DNA of 5,844 nt, taken from NCBI GenBank assembly GCA_017414725.1, contig JAFQKZ010000040.1, positions 1 through 5,844 on the forward strand. The letters are read 5' to 3'. The position numbers and the translations under genes are program-made. The notes under the pieces are model-generated. The model saw only the letters and a list, made by a program, of their open reading frames with translations, was not told where the DNA came from and made no database searches. Below, piece by piece: positions 1 to 5,693 of the stretch. The first letter of the stretch is position 1. Every line of letters starts with the position of its first letter. The DNA is from Clostridia bacterium (GTDB lineage: Bacteria > Bacillota > Clostridia > Oscillospirales > Acutalibacteraceae).

Positions 1-36
1 ATTTGCTAACAAAAATTAGTAAATCTCAAATAACTG

Positions 37-45
37 TGTTATAAT
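37..45 (+). promoter_or_regulatory. extended -10 promoter of asnB
   Basis: TGTTATAAT at 37-45 matches the extended -10 form TGnTATAAT exactly, and it lies 39 nt before the asnB ATG. No good -35 box sits 16-18 nt upstream (the best is the poor TTAGTA near 16-21), which is tolerable for an extended -10 promoter. A second perfect TATAAT at 53-58 lacks both the TG and a -35, so it is the weaker candidate. The leader would be about 30 nt and shows no hairpin, T-box or riboswitch. This is inference from sequence only. Confidence 0.45.
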
Positions 46-84
46 AAGTAAGTATAATAATTTACGGGGGAAGTAAAATAACAC

Positions 85-1926
85 ATGTGCGGAATTTGTG
101 GATTTACAAGTAATAATATTAATAATAAGAGCTCGGAAATAATAAGAAACATGTGCGATGTTATAACTCATAGGGGCCCGGATGATTCTGGATATTTTAT
201 TGACAAAAACATATCTATGGGTTTTCGCAGATTAAGTATAATAGACTTAGATAACGGACAACAGCCAATATATAACGAAACAAACAATTTAGTTTTGACT
301 TTTAACGGCGAAATTTATAATTATAAAGAACTTAAATCAGAACTAGAAAATTTAGGGCATGTGTTTTATACACAGAGTGACTCTGAAGTTCTGGTTCACG
401 GATACGAAGAATGGGGAAAAGATTTAGTTTTAAAATTACGCGGAATGTTTGCGTTTGCGATCTGGAACAGAACAGATAAAAGTTTGTTTTTGGCACGAGA
501 TTACTTTGGCATAAAGCCCCTATACTGGTCCAATTTCCAAAATAATTTTATATATGCTTCAGAAATCAAGAGTATATTATTATATCCGGAATTTGAGAAA
601 AAATTTAATTATCGAGCTTTGGATAATTATTTATCGTTTCAGTATGCAGTGCCACCGGAAACTTTTTTTGAGAATATTTTTTGTCTAATGCCGGGGCATA
701 CTCTTGAATACAAATCCGGCGAGATTAAAATTAATAGATATTTTGATCCAAAATTTGACATAGATAATAGTATTAATTTAGAGAGTGCCGTAAATAAAAT
801 ACAGGAAGTGTTTGAAAATTCTGTTAATGCACATAAAATAAGTGACGTAGAAGTCGGTTGTTTTTTATCTAGTGGCATAGATTCCAGTTATGTTTCTTCG
901 TATTTCGAAAATCAAAAAGCATTTACAGTAGGATTTGATTTTGGAGAAAAATATAACGAAATATCTTGGGCAGAGAATCTCGCAAAAAAAATAAATTTAG
1001 ATTATCACAGCAAGATTATAAATTCTGAAGAATTCTGGGACGCCGTTCCGAAAGTTCAGTATTATATGGATCAACCGTTGGCTGACCCGTCTTGTATTGC
1101 TTTATATTTTGTTGCGAAATTAGCTAGCGAACATGTCAAAGTCGTGTTATCCGGAGAAGGTGCAGATGAATTGTTTGGTGGCTATACTGTCTATAATGAA
1201 CCCAGAGTTTTTAAATTGTATCATAAATTATTTTCTCAAAGAACTCGTAGTTTTCTGGCAAAATTAGTCAAAAAAATTCCGTTTAGATTCAGAGGCCAGA
1301 GTTTTATAATTCGTGGCGAACATAAAACAGAAAACAAATATATCGGAAATGCATATATGTTCTCAAAAGAACAAAAACAAGAAATACTCAAAAATACGGA
1401 TATAATCACAGACCCTGTAGATTTGTGCAAAAATATATATAATAATATTAAAGATTATGATGATGAAACAAAAATGCAATATTTAGACATGAATATGTGG
1501 CTGGCAGGGGATATATTATTAAAAGCTGACAGAATGAGCATGGCTAATTCTTTAGAGTTGCGAGTTCCGTTTTTAGACATAGAAGTCTTTAAAATCGCAC
1601 GTAAATTAAAGACAGATTTGAGAGTAAACAAAAATAATACTAAATATGCATTGAGATTAGCAGCGCAAAAGAGACTGCCGATCGAAACAGCTCAAAAGCC
1701 AAAACTAGGTTTTCCGGTACCTACAAGAGTATGGCTCAAAGATAAGAGATATTATACAATAGTAAAAGAGAAGTTCGAATCTGAGATCTCTAAGAAATTT
1801 TTTAACACAGATAAATTATTGAAATTTCTTGACGAACACTATAATAACAAATGGGATCACAGTCGTAAAATTTGGACTATTTATGTATTTTTAGTTTGGT
1901 ATGAGATTTATTTTGAGGAACAGTGA
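85..1926 (+). CDS. asnB: asparagine synthetase (glutamine-hydrolysing)
   Basis: This enzyme converts aspartate, glutamine and ATP to asparagine, glutamate, AMP and PPi in the cytoplasm. The start MCGICGF places the amidotransferase nucleophile at Cys2, exposed after Met removal. The class II glutaminase domain (about 1-200) shows HRGPDDSG (29-36), RRLSIID (48-54), NGEIYNY (74-80), SDSE (98-101) and ARDYFGIKPLY (137-147). The synthetase domain follows, with the PP-loop LSSGIDSS (261-268), SGEGADELFGGY (356-367), KADRMSMA (480-487) and LRVPFLD (492-498). At 613 aa it is close to the Bacillus AsnO/AsnB type, and the SSG form of the PP-loop, in place of the more common SGG, also occurs in that group. 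The ATG is fixed by Cys2 and by GGGGGAAG at 66-73, 11 nt upstream. It has its own promoter and no close upstream partner in the window. Nothing is missing or broken. The family call is very secure; the choice between AsnB and AsnO paralogues is not settled. Confidence 0.97.
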   Translation: MCGICGFTSNNINNKSSEIIRNMCDVITHRGPDDSGYFIDKNISMGFRRLSIIDLDNGQQPIYNETNNLVLTFNGEIYNYKELKSELENLGHVFYTQSDSEVLVHGYEEWGKDLVLKLRGMFAFAIWNRTDKSLFLARDYFGIKPLYWSNFQNNFIYASEIKSILLYPEFEKKFNYRALDNYLSFQYAVPPETFFENIFCLMPGHTLEYKSGEIKINRYFDPKFDIDNSINLESAVNKIQEVFENSVNAHKISDVEVGCFLSSGIDSSYVSSYFENQKAFTVGFDFGEKYNEISWAENLAKKINLDYHSKIINSEEFWDAVPKVQYYMDQPLADPSCIALYFVAKLASEHVKVVLSGEGADELFGGYTVYNEPRVFKLYHKLFSQRTRSFLAKLVKKIPFRFRGQSFIIRGEHKTENKYIGNAYMFSKEQKQEILKNTDIITDPVDLCKNIYNNIKDYDDETKMQYLDMNMWLAGDILLKADRMSMANSLELRVPFLDIEVFKIARKLKTDLRVNKNNTKYALRLAAQKRLPIETAQKPKLGFPVPTRVWLKDKRYYTIVKEKFESEISKKFFNTDKLLKFLDEHYNNKWDHSRKIWTIYVFLVWYEIYFEEQ

Positions 1927-1944
1927 TTATAATAAAATATTATA

Positions 1945-1973
1945 TTGTATTTTTTCTGTTTTATGACTATACT
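1945..1973 (+). promoter_or_regulatory. possible sigma-A promoter for the lipoprotein gene
   Basis: TTGTAT at 1945-1950 and TATACT at 1968-1973 are separated by 17 nt. The -10 matches consensus at five of six positions and the -35 at only three of six. Use of this site would give a leader of about 75 nt. A rival is the perfect TATAAT at 2028-2033, much nearer the ribosome site, but it has no -35 at 16-18 nt and would leave almost no leader. Which is used, or whether asnB transcripts read through, cannot be told here. No convincing terminator separates asnB from this gene. Confidence 0.3.
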
Positions 1974-2054
1974 ATCTGGGATAAATTTTTGATTTTGCAT
2001 GACATGATATCAAAGCGTAGCTTGTTTTATAATTAAAATAAGGAGGTTTATAAA

Positions 2055-2678
2055 ATGAAAAAACTTTTATTATTAATTTCCGCACTGTCTCTTACTGTAT
2101 TTACTGGCTGTGGCAAAAAGAACACAGAAAATAATAATAACAATAATAATTCTACAGTAGATAGTTCGATTGTTACAGAAACAGATACAAAAACAAACAA
2201 AATAGAATTGACTAGCGAACCAGAAGAGACAGATACAGATGAAACCGGTATTTACTTCAAGAACAACACAGCTAGACTCGATGACTTGAAAATAAAAATT
2301 ACTAATACTAAAGTTATTAAAGTTGGTGAACCGGGCAATGAATACGGAAACAAACCGGTGCTTGCGATTTGGCATGAAATAACAAATTTGGGCGATGAGC
2401 AGACTACTGCCGTAAAAGCATGGGCGAAAATATTTACAGCAACCCAGAACACAAGTTCTGATTTGGATTCAGTTAAAGAGTTGAGAGTTGGTTATAATCC
2501 TGAGTACGATTATCTTGATACTGAGATGGAAATAATTAAAAAAGGCGATAAGGTTAAAAACGCCATTGCTTATGAATTAAATGATCTGGAAACCCCGGTG
2601 ACTTTGATTGCTCGAAACGGTCTTAACGGAGAGATAATCGGAGAACAAATTTTTGATATCAAAGAACTTGCAAAATAA
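2055..2678 (+). CDS. secreted lipoprotein with DUF5067-like domain
   Basis: This is a predicted membrane-anchored lipoprotein of 207 aa on the outer face of the cell; its function is unknown. The signal peptide has a KK n-region, a hydrophobic stretch (4-16) and the lipobox FTGC, with Cys19 as the lipidated residue. A low-complexity linker follows, with seven Asn in a row (26-32) and a Thr/Glu/Asp-rich stretch to about 64. The folded part (about 66-207) reads like the DUF5067 family: a central strand KPVLAIWHEITNLGDE (100-115), then IKKGDKVKNAIAYELND (161-177) and PVTLIA (181-186). That is the pattern of small beta-sandwich domains on Firmicutes surface lipoproteins. The domain name is from memory of the pattern, not a search. 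AGGAGG at 2041-2046, 8 nt before ATG, fixes the start. The next gene, nth, follows closely and may share the transcript, though no functional link is evident. Confidence 0.88.
   Translation: MKKLLLLISALSLTVFTGCGKKNTENNNNNNNSTVDSSIVTETDTKTNKIELTSEPEETDTDETGIYFKNNTARLDDLKIKITNTKVIKVGEPGNEYGNKPVLAIWHEITNLGDEQTTAVKAWAKIFTATQNTSSDLDSVKELRVGYNPEYDYLDTEMEIIKKGDKVKNAIAYELNDLETPVTLIARNGLNGEIIGEQIFDIKELAK
2130..2150 (+). repeat. AAY trinucleotide run encoding seven Asn
   Basis: Seven consecutive Asn codons, six AAT and one AAC in fourth position, form a short in-frame microsatellite in the linker of the lipoprotein. Slippage by whole units would change linker length without breaking the frame. The single AAC interrupts the tract and should damp slippage. 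Confidence 0.7.
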
Positions 2679-2730
2679 ACTAAATTATATTACATAATTA
2701 CATATTTTGGCTAAAAAATTAGATCTGTTT

Positions 2731-3378
2731 ATGAATAATAACATAATAAAAATTATAGAAATACTGGAACAAGATTATCAAGATTCCAGGTGTATGTTAA
2801 TATATAGCACGCCGTTGGAGTTATTAATAGCCGCGAGATTGTCTGCTCACTGTACAGATGCTCGGGTTAATATAGTAACTCCGGTTTTGTTTGCGAGATA
2901 TAAAAATATAGATGATTTTGCAAATTCAAGTCAAGAAGAACTCGAAGAATATATCAAATCATGCGGGTTATACAAAACAAAAGCTAATAATATAATAAAC
3001 ATGTGTAAAGAAATAATTAATAATTTTGATTATAAAATACCTGATAATCTTGAAGATTTGCAAAAGCTATCCGGTATAGGGCGCAAGACTGCGAATTTAT
3101 TTTTGGCTGAAATTCATAATATTCCCGGAATAGTCGTAGATACGCATTTTGCGCGTGTTACTAAGAGATTGGGTTTTCATGACTCGAAGAACCCTGTTGT
3201 TATCGAAAATATTATGAAAAAAATAGTTCCTGAAGAGAAGTCTATACAATTTGGGCACTGTATTATTTCACACGGTCGAAAAGTTTGCAAAGCCCGAAAA
3301 CCCGAGTGTAGTACATGTAATTTAAGTAAATTTTGTAGATATTTTATCGAAAATCAAAAGTGCGAAAACAAGAGATAA
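2731..3378 (+). CDS. nth: endonuclease III, DNA glycosylase/AP lyase
   Basis: Nth removes oxidised pyrimidines from DNA and nicks the abasic site (base-excision repair). Numbered from ATG 2731 the protein has 215 aa. It shows TPLELLIAARLSAHCTD (27-43), the helix-hairpin-helix LSGIGRKTAN (113-122) with catalytic Lys119, the catalytic Asp137 in VDTHFARV, and a [4Fe-4S] loop Cys186-x6-Cys193-x2-Cys196-x5-Cys202. This is the canonical spacing, one residue short of the E. coli numbering (Lys120, Asp138, Cys187/194/197/203). That register is the reason for preferring this ATG over the in-frame TTG at 2707, which would add eight residues. Neither start has a recognisable Shine-Dalgarno site, which is unusual among its neighbours. 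The gene lies 52 nt after the lipoprotein with no clear promoter or terminator between, so co-transcription or low-level expression is likely. Function is secure; the exact start is not. Confidence 0.96.
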   Translation: MNNNIIKIIEILEQDYQDSRCMLIYSTPLELLIAARLSAHCTDARVNIVTPVLFARYKNIDDFANSSQEELEEYIKSCGLYKTKANNIINMCKEIINNFDYKIPDNLEDLQKLSGIGRKTANLFLAEIHNIPGIVVDTHFARVTKRLGFHDSKNPVVIENIMKKIVPEEKSIQFGHCIISHGRKVCKARKPECSTCNLSKFCRYFIENQKCENKR

Positions 3379-3408
3379 TTATATAAAAAAGCTCGAAAAC
3401 GCGAGATA
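3363..3408 (+). repeat. imperfect direct repeat at the end of nth
   Basis: The segment 3363-3377, covering the last codons of nth and its stop, recurs at 3394-3408 in the untranslated DNA 31 nt downstream. Both copies read CGAAAAC, two variable bases (AA or GC), then GAGATA, and both run on into an A/T stretch ending in several A. Thirteen of 15 positions agree. It could be a small old tandem duplication or coincidence in AT-rich sequence. Confidence 0.45.
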
Positions 3409-3420
3409 TATAATATAAAA

Positions 3421-3432
3421 ATTAAATTTAAT
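3421..3432. repeat. 12-nt palindrome, copy 1, abutting the rplM -35 box
   Basis: ATTAAATTTAAT equals its own reverse complement and ends one base before the TTGACT box at 3434. The identical 12-mer is found again at 3490-3501. The position suits an A/T-rich UP-type element or a protein-binding site, but composition alone makes such words fairly common here. Confidence 0.5.
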
Positions 3433-3433
3433 A

Positions 3434-3463
3434 TTGACTTTCAAATTTGTAATATTATATTAT
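3434..3463 (+). promoter_or_regulatory. sigma-A-type promoter of the rplM-rpsI unit
   Basis: TTGACT (3434-3439) matches the -35 consensus at five of six positions. Two overlapping -10 boxes also score five of six: TATATT at 3456-3461 (16-nt spacer) and TATTAT at 3458-3463 (18-nt spacer). Transcription would start near 3470, giving a leader of about 50 nt. That leader is almost all A/T and lacks the GC-paired structures of known L13 leader RNAs. The next intrinsic terminator lies after rpsT, so this promoter could serve four genes. Confidence 0.6.
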
Positions 3464-3489
3464 TAAAACAAATAATAGTTGTTATGTTT

Positions 3490-3501
3490 ATTAAATTTAA
3501 T
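3490..3501. repeat. 12-nt palindrome, copy 2, in the rplM leader
   Basis: This is the second exact copy of ATTAAATTTAAT, 69 nt downstream of the first. It lies in the transcribed leader, just before the ribosome site of rplM, so the two copies flank the promoter and start point. Confidence 0.5.
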
Positions 3502-3515
3502 TTAGGAGGAATTAA
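3497..3515 (+). promoter_or_regulatory. rplM ribosome site in the loop of an A/T hairpin
   Basis: The AGGAGG at 3504-3509 is flanked by TTAATT (3497-3502) and AATTAA (3510-3515), which can pair as a six-base A/T stem with the seven-base loop TAGGAGG. The left arm overlaps the palindrome at 3490-3501, so the two foldings exclude each other. The ATG at 3519 is 9 nt beyond the site. The Shine-Dalgarno call is firm; the stem is weak and its relevance is inference. Confidence 0.55.
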
Positions 3516-3518
3516 CTG

Positions 3519-3953
3519 ATGTCTACATACATGCCAAAAGCCGGCACTGTCGAGCGTAAATGGTATATTATAGACGCTTCGCAGAAGCCTCTAGGTAGAG
3601 TTGCTGTCCAGGCGGCAAATTTACTACGTGGCAAACACAAGCCGTTATTTGCACCGCACGTAGATTGTGGCGACCACGTTATCGTAATTAACTGTGATAA
3701 AATAGTTTTAACCGGGAAAAAATTAACTCAGAAATATTATTATAAACATACAGGTTATGTCGGAAATTTGAAGAGCACGAGATATGACGCTCTTATGAAA
3801 ACAAAACCTGATATGGTCATGCACAAAGCTGTCAAAGGAATGCTTCAGAAAAATACTCTGGGACGCAAGCAAATCGTAAGATTGAGAACTGTTGTCGGAG
3901 CAGAACACAAACATGCAGCGCAAAAACCTGAAATATGGGGTGAAAATAAATAA
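3519..3953 (+). CDS. rplM: 50S ribosomal protein L13
   Basis: L13 is an early-assembling protein of the large ribosomal subunit that binds 23S rRNA. The 144 aa product has the family's usual bacterial length and landmarks in order: [16 protein letters not shown] (14-29), LRGKHKP (36-42), [11 protein letters not shown] (48-58), [19 protein letters not shown] (61-79), [13 protein letters not shown] (104-116) and [10 protein letters not shown] (129-138). Gln110 stands where most homologues have Pro in the ML-P-KN signature, a mild departure. The start has AGGAGG 9 nt upstream. The stop overlaps the first base of the rpsI start, the standard rplM-rpsI pairing, so the two are almost certainly co-transcribed and translationally coupled. 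Confidence 0.98.
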   Translation: MSTYMPKAGTVERKWYIIDASQKPLGRVAVQAANLLRGKHKPLFAPHVDCGDHVIVINCDKIVLTGKKLTQKYYYKHTGYVGNLKSTRYDALMKTKPDMVMHKAVKGMLQKNTLGRKQIVRLRTVVGAEHKHAAQKPEIWGENK

Positions 3954-4354
3954 TGTACGAAAAAGAACCGTTTTTTTATGGTACAGGTAGAAGAAAAAAA
4001 TCTGTCGCAAGAGTCAGATTATACAAGGGTAACGGTAAAATTACTATTAATAACAGATCTATCGACGAGTATTTCGGTCTTGAAACTTTAAAAGTTATAG
4101 TCCGTCAGCCATTAGTTTTAACCGAAAATCAGGGTAAATTTGATATAGTCTGTAACGTAACAGGCGGCGGTGTGACCGGTCAAGCAGGTGCTATCAGACA
4201 TGGTATCTCGCGTGCTCTCTTAGAGTTTGATAAAGAAAAATTAAAATTAGGTTTAAAAAAAGCCGGATTCTTAACTCGTGACCCGAGAATGAAAGAGCGT
4301 AAAAAATACGGACTCAAAAAAGCGAGAAAGGCTCCGCAATTCTCCAAGAGATAA
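3953..4354 (+). CDS. rpsI: 30S ribosomal protein S9
   Basis: S9 sits in the head of the small subunit, and its C-terminal tail reaches the P-site tRNA. The 133 aa protein contains [15 protein letters not shown] (9-23), the signature [19 protein letters not shown] (71-89), [14 protein letters not shown] (107-120) and the conserved end [11 protein letters not shown], with its basic terminal Lys-Arg intact. ATG overlaps the rplM stop in TAATG, and GGGGTG at 3937-3942, inside rplM, provides a ribosome site 10 nt upstream. Translation is therefore likely coupled to L13, keeping the two proteins in step. The N-terminus (MYEKEPF) is slightly longer than in Bacillus, which is within the family's normal variation. 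Confidence 0.98.
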   Translation: MYEKEPFFYGTGRRKKSVARVRLYKGNGKITINNRSIDEYFGLETLKVIVRQPLVLTENQGKFDIVCNVTGGGVTGQAGAIRHGISRALLEFDKEKLKLGLKKAGFLTRDPRMKERKKYGLKKARKAPQFSKR

Positions 4355-4383
4355 TTTATTATATTTATTTAAATTATTTAAAA

Positions 4384-4391
4384 AGGCGGTG
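4384..4391 (+). promoter_or_regulatory. ribosome site fixing the GTG start of the DegV gene
   Basis: AGGCGGTG differs at one base from the ideal AGGAGGTG and ends 10 nt before GTG 4402. The next in-frame ATG is codon 30, inside the conserved fold, so this site and GTG decide the start. No good -35/-10 pair is seen in the 47-nt gap after rpsI, which favours read-through from the ribosomal-protein promoter. Confidence 0.7.
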
Positions 4392-4401
4392 TTAAATTAT
4401 T

Positions 4402-5256
4402 GTGGATAATAATTATGTGATTATTACTGATTCTACGGCGGATTTGCCCGAAGAAATTATAAATAAATTTAATATAATAATAATTCCTATGCAATATATT
4501 ATCAATAATAAAGTTTATTTAGATAGTAATATAGATATAAAAAGTTTTTATGATAATTTGCGCGCCGGAGTTTTGCCTAGCACTACGCAGACAAATATCG
4601 AAAAATTCAAAGAAGTTTTCTCGAAATATTTAGAAAATAATCAGGATATAATTTATATTGGATTTCCGTCGAGTCTGAGCGGAACTTATAATAATTCTGT
4701 TTTAGCAGCTAGAGAATTATCAGAAAAGTTTCCGGACAGAAAAATTATAGTTATTGACTCGCTTTCAGCTTCGATGGGTCAGGGGATGCTAGTCCAAGAA
4801 GCGGCTGTTATGCGTTCTCAAAATAAAACTATCACAGAAGTACAGACTGAACTTGATAATTTAAAATATAAAATATGTCACTGGTTGATAGTTGATGACT
4901 TGTTTCATCTTAAACGTGGTGGAAGAATCTCGCAATCTGTCGCTGTTCTGGGAAGCATGCTAAATCTCAAACCGTTGTTATATGTAGATAATAATGGAAA
5001 TTTATGTGTTTCTGATAAAATTCGCGGTCGCCAGAAAGCTATAAATTCACTTTTATCTAAACTTGAAAATAATATTTTAGATAATAATATATATATTTGT
5101 CATGGAGATTGCCTAGACGACGCAGAAATTTTGAGAGAAAAAATACGCGAAAAATTTAAAATACAAAATATAAATATAAATAATATCGGACCCATAGTTG
5201 GGACTCATACAGGTGCAGGAACTTTAGCCCTGATTTTCCGTGGGACCTCGAGATAA
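4402..5256 (+). CDS. DegV family fatty-acid-binding protein (FakB-like)
   Basis: DegV-fold proteins bind a long-chain fatty acid. The characterised members (FakB of Staphylococcus) present it to the kinase FakA, which makes acyl-phosphate for phospholipid synthesis. The 284 aa length is typical. The motifs appear in order: ITDSTADLP (8-16), PSTTQ (59-63), SSLSGTYNNS (90-99), VIDS (117-120), DDLFHLKRGGRIS (165-177), LNLKPLL (187-193) and GPIVGTHTGAGTLAL (263-277). The Thr of PSTTQ, the Ser of SLSGTY and the His of GTHTG are the residues expected to hold the carboxylate. The start is GTG with a near-ideal ribosome site. It lies 47 nt after rpsI and 33 nt before rpsT, inside a ribosomal-protein unit. 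No fakA (DAK-type kinase) is in the window, so lipid specificity and partner are unknown. The family call is firm; a FakB role is inferred. Confidence 0.94.
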   Translation: MDNNYVIITDSTADLPEEIINKFNIIIIPMQYIINNKVYLDSNIDIKSFYDNLRAGVLPSTTQTNIEKFKEVFSKYLENNQDIIYIGFPSSLSGTYNNSVLAARELSEKFPDRKIIVIDSLSASMGQGMLVQEAAVMRSQNKTITEVQTELDNLKYKICHWLIVDDLFHLKRGGRISQSVAVLGSMLNLKPLLYVDNNGNLCVSDKIRGRQKAINSLLSKLENNILDNNIYICHGDCLDDAEILREKIREKFKIQNININNIGPIVGTHTGAGTLALIFRGTSR

Positions 5257-5289
5257 ATAATTTTTAATTTTAAGGAGGAATATTGATCT

Positions 5290-5538
5290 ATGGCGAATAT
5301 AAAATCAGCCAAAAAGAGAATAAAAGTCGCTAAAGTAAAGACTGAAAGAAATAAAGCTTATAAATCTGCTATCAGAACTTTAATGAAAAACGCAATTAAT
5401 TCTCCTGAGTCTGAAAAGCAAAATAATATAACTTTGGCTATTCAAAAATTAGACAAAGCGGCTTCCAAAGGTATTTTACACAAAAATACTGTAGCTCGTA
5501 AGAAATCTTATTTGATGAAAGCTTGTTCTGCGAGATAA
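5290..5538 (+). CDS. rpsT: 30S ribosomal protein S20
   Basis: S20 is a small basic helical protein that binds 16S rRNA at the base of the small subunit. The 82 aa product opens with MANIKSAKKRIKVAKVKTERN, typical of S20, and carries the C-terminal signature KGILHKNTVARKKSYL (60-75) with dense Lys/Arg throughout. It is close to, slightly shorter than, the usual 85-90 aa. AAGGAGGA at 5272-5279 lies 10 nt before ATG. No separate promoter was recognised in the 33 nt after the DegV gene, and a strong terminator follows, so rpsT looks like the last gene of the unit beginning at rplM. Confidence 0.97.
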   Translation: MANIKSAKKRIKVAKVKTERNKAYKSAIRTLMKNAINSPESEKQNNITLAIQKLDKAASKGILHKNTVARKKSYLMKACSAR

Positions 5539-5547
5539 TTAATTATT

Positions 5548-5618
5548 AATATATAAAATTACGCACCAAGAGTATAAACATATTTACTTTTGGTGTTTTT
5601 TCTTAAATTTTATATATT
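5548..5618. repeat. 13-nt outer inverted repeat enclosing the rpsT terminator
   Basis: AATATATAAAATT at 5548-5560 is the exact reverse complement of AATTTTATATATT at 5606-5618. The pair encloses the terminator hairpin, with 3 nt between the arms on the left and 10 nt (the U-tract side) on the right. All bases are A/T, so some chance is possible, but 13 of 13 matches placed around another hairpin is notable. Confidence 0.6.
5564..5603 (+). terminator. intrinsic terminator after rpsT
   Basis: CACCAAGAGTA (5564-5574) pairs with TACTTTTGGTG (5585-5595) as an 11-bp stem containing one G-U pair, with a 10-nt loop, followed directly by six T at 5596-5601. This is the classic Rho-independent form on the + strand. 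The minus strand lacks a T-run after the hairpin, so it is one-directional. It separates rpsT from the next promoter. Confidence 0.92.
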
Positions 5619-5631
5619 TATCATAAAATAT

Positions 5632-5660
5632 TTGACAGAAATAATTATATTTTGTATATT
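5632..5660 (+). promoter_or_regulatory. strong sigma-A-type promoter of the 3'-end gene
   Basis: TTGACA (5632-5637) is a perfect -35 and TATATT (5655-5660) matches the -10 at five of six positions, with the ideal 17-nt spacer. It is the best promoter in the window. The start point would be near 5667, so the leader is about 25-30 nt. It includes the palindrome AATTTTAAAATT (5668-5679) and AGGAGG (5680-5685). Vegetative, fairly high expression is inferred. Confidence 0.78.
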
Positions 5661-5693
5661 AATTATAAATTTTAAAATTAGGAGGTATATATT

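Noticed and set aside
1..84. T-box or other riboswitch upstream of asnB
   Set aside because: Only about 39 nt lie between the -10 and the ATG, with no stem, T-box sequence or terminator-like hairpin.
639..878. Minus-strand open frame inside asnB
   Set aside because: It is antisense to strongly conserved asnB sequence, has no ribosome site, and its translation resembles no family. The same applies to minus-strand frames at 1236-1430, 2073-2375, 2252-2452 and 3723-4010.
1928..1962. Terminator after asnB: TATAATA-AAA-TATTATA followed by T-rich sequence
   Set aside because: The seven-pair stem has no G or C and a three-base loop, so it would be very unstable. It is not called as a terminator, though a weak pause site cannot be excluded.
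2653..2698. Separate nth promoter (TTGATA or TTGCAA as -35)
   Set aside because: The -10 candidates at proper spacing (TAAACT, TACATA) are poor, and CATAAT needs a 19-nt spacer. This is insufficient support.
3387..3408. Minus-strand terminator: CTCG/CGAG hairpin followed by CTTTTTT on the minus strand
   Set aside because: The stem is only four pairs and no minus-strand gene ends here.
4368..4382. Palindrome TTTAAATTATTTAAA before the DegV ribosome site
   Set aside because: It is all A/T with a single-base centre, which is expected in this composition. It cannot form a usable hairpin and has no promoter context.
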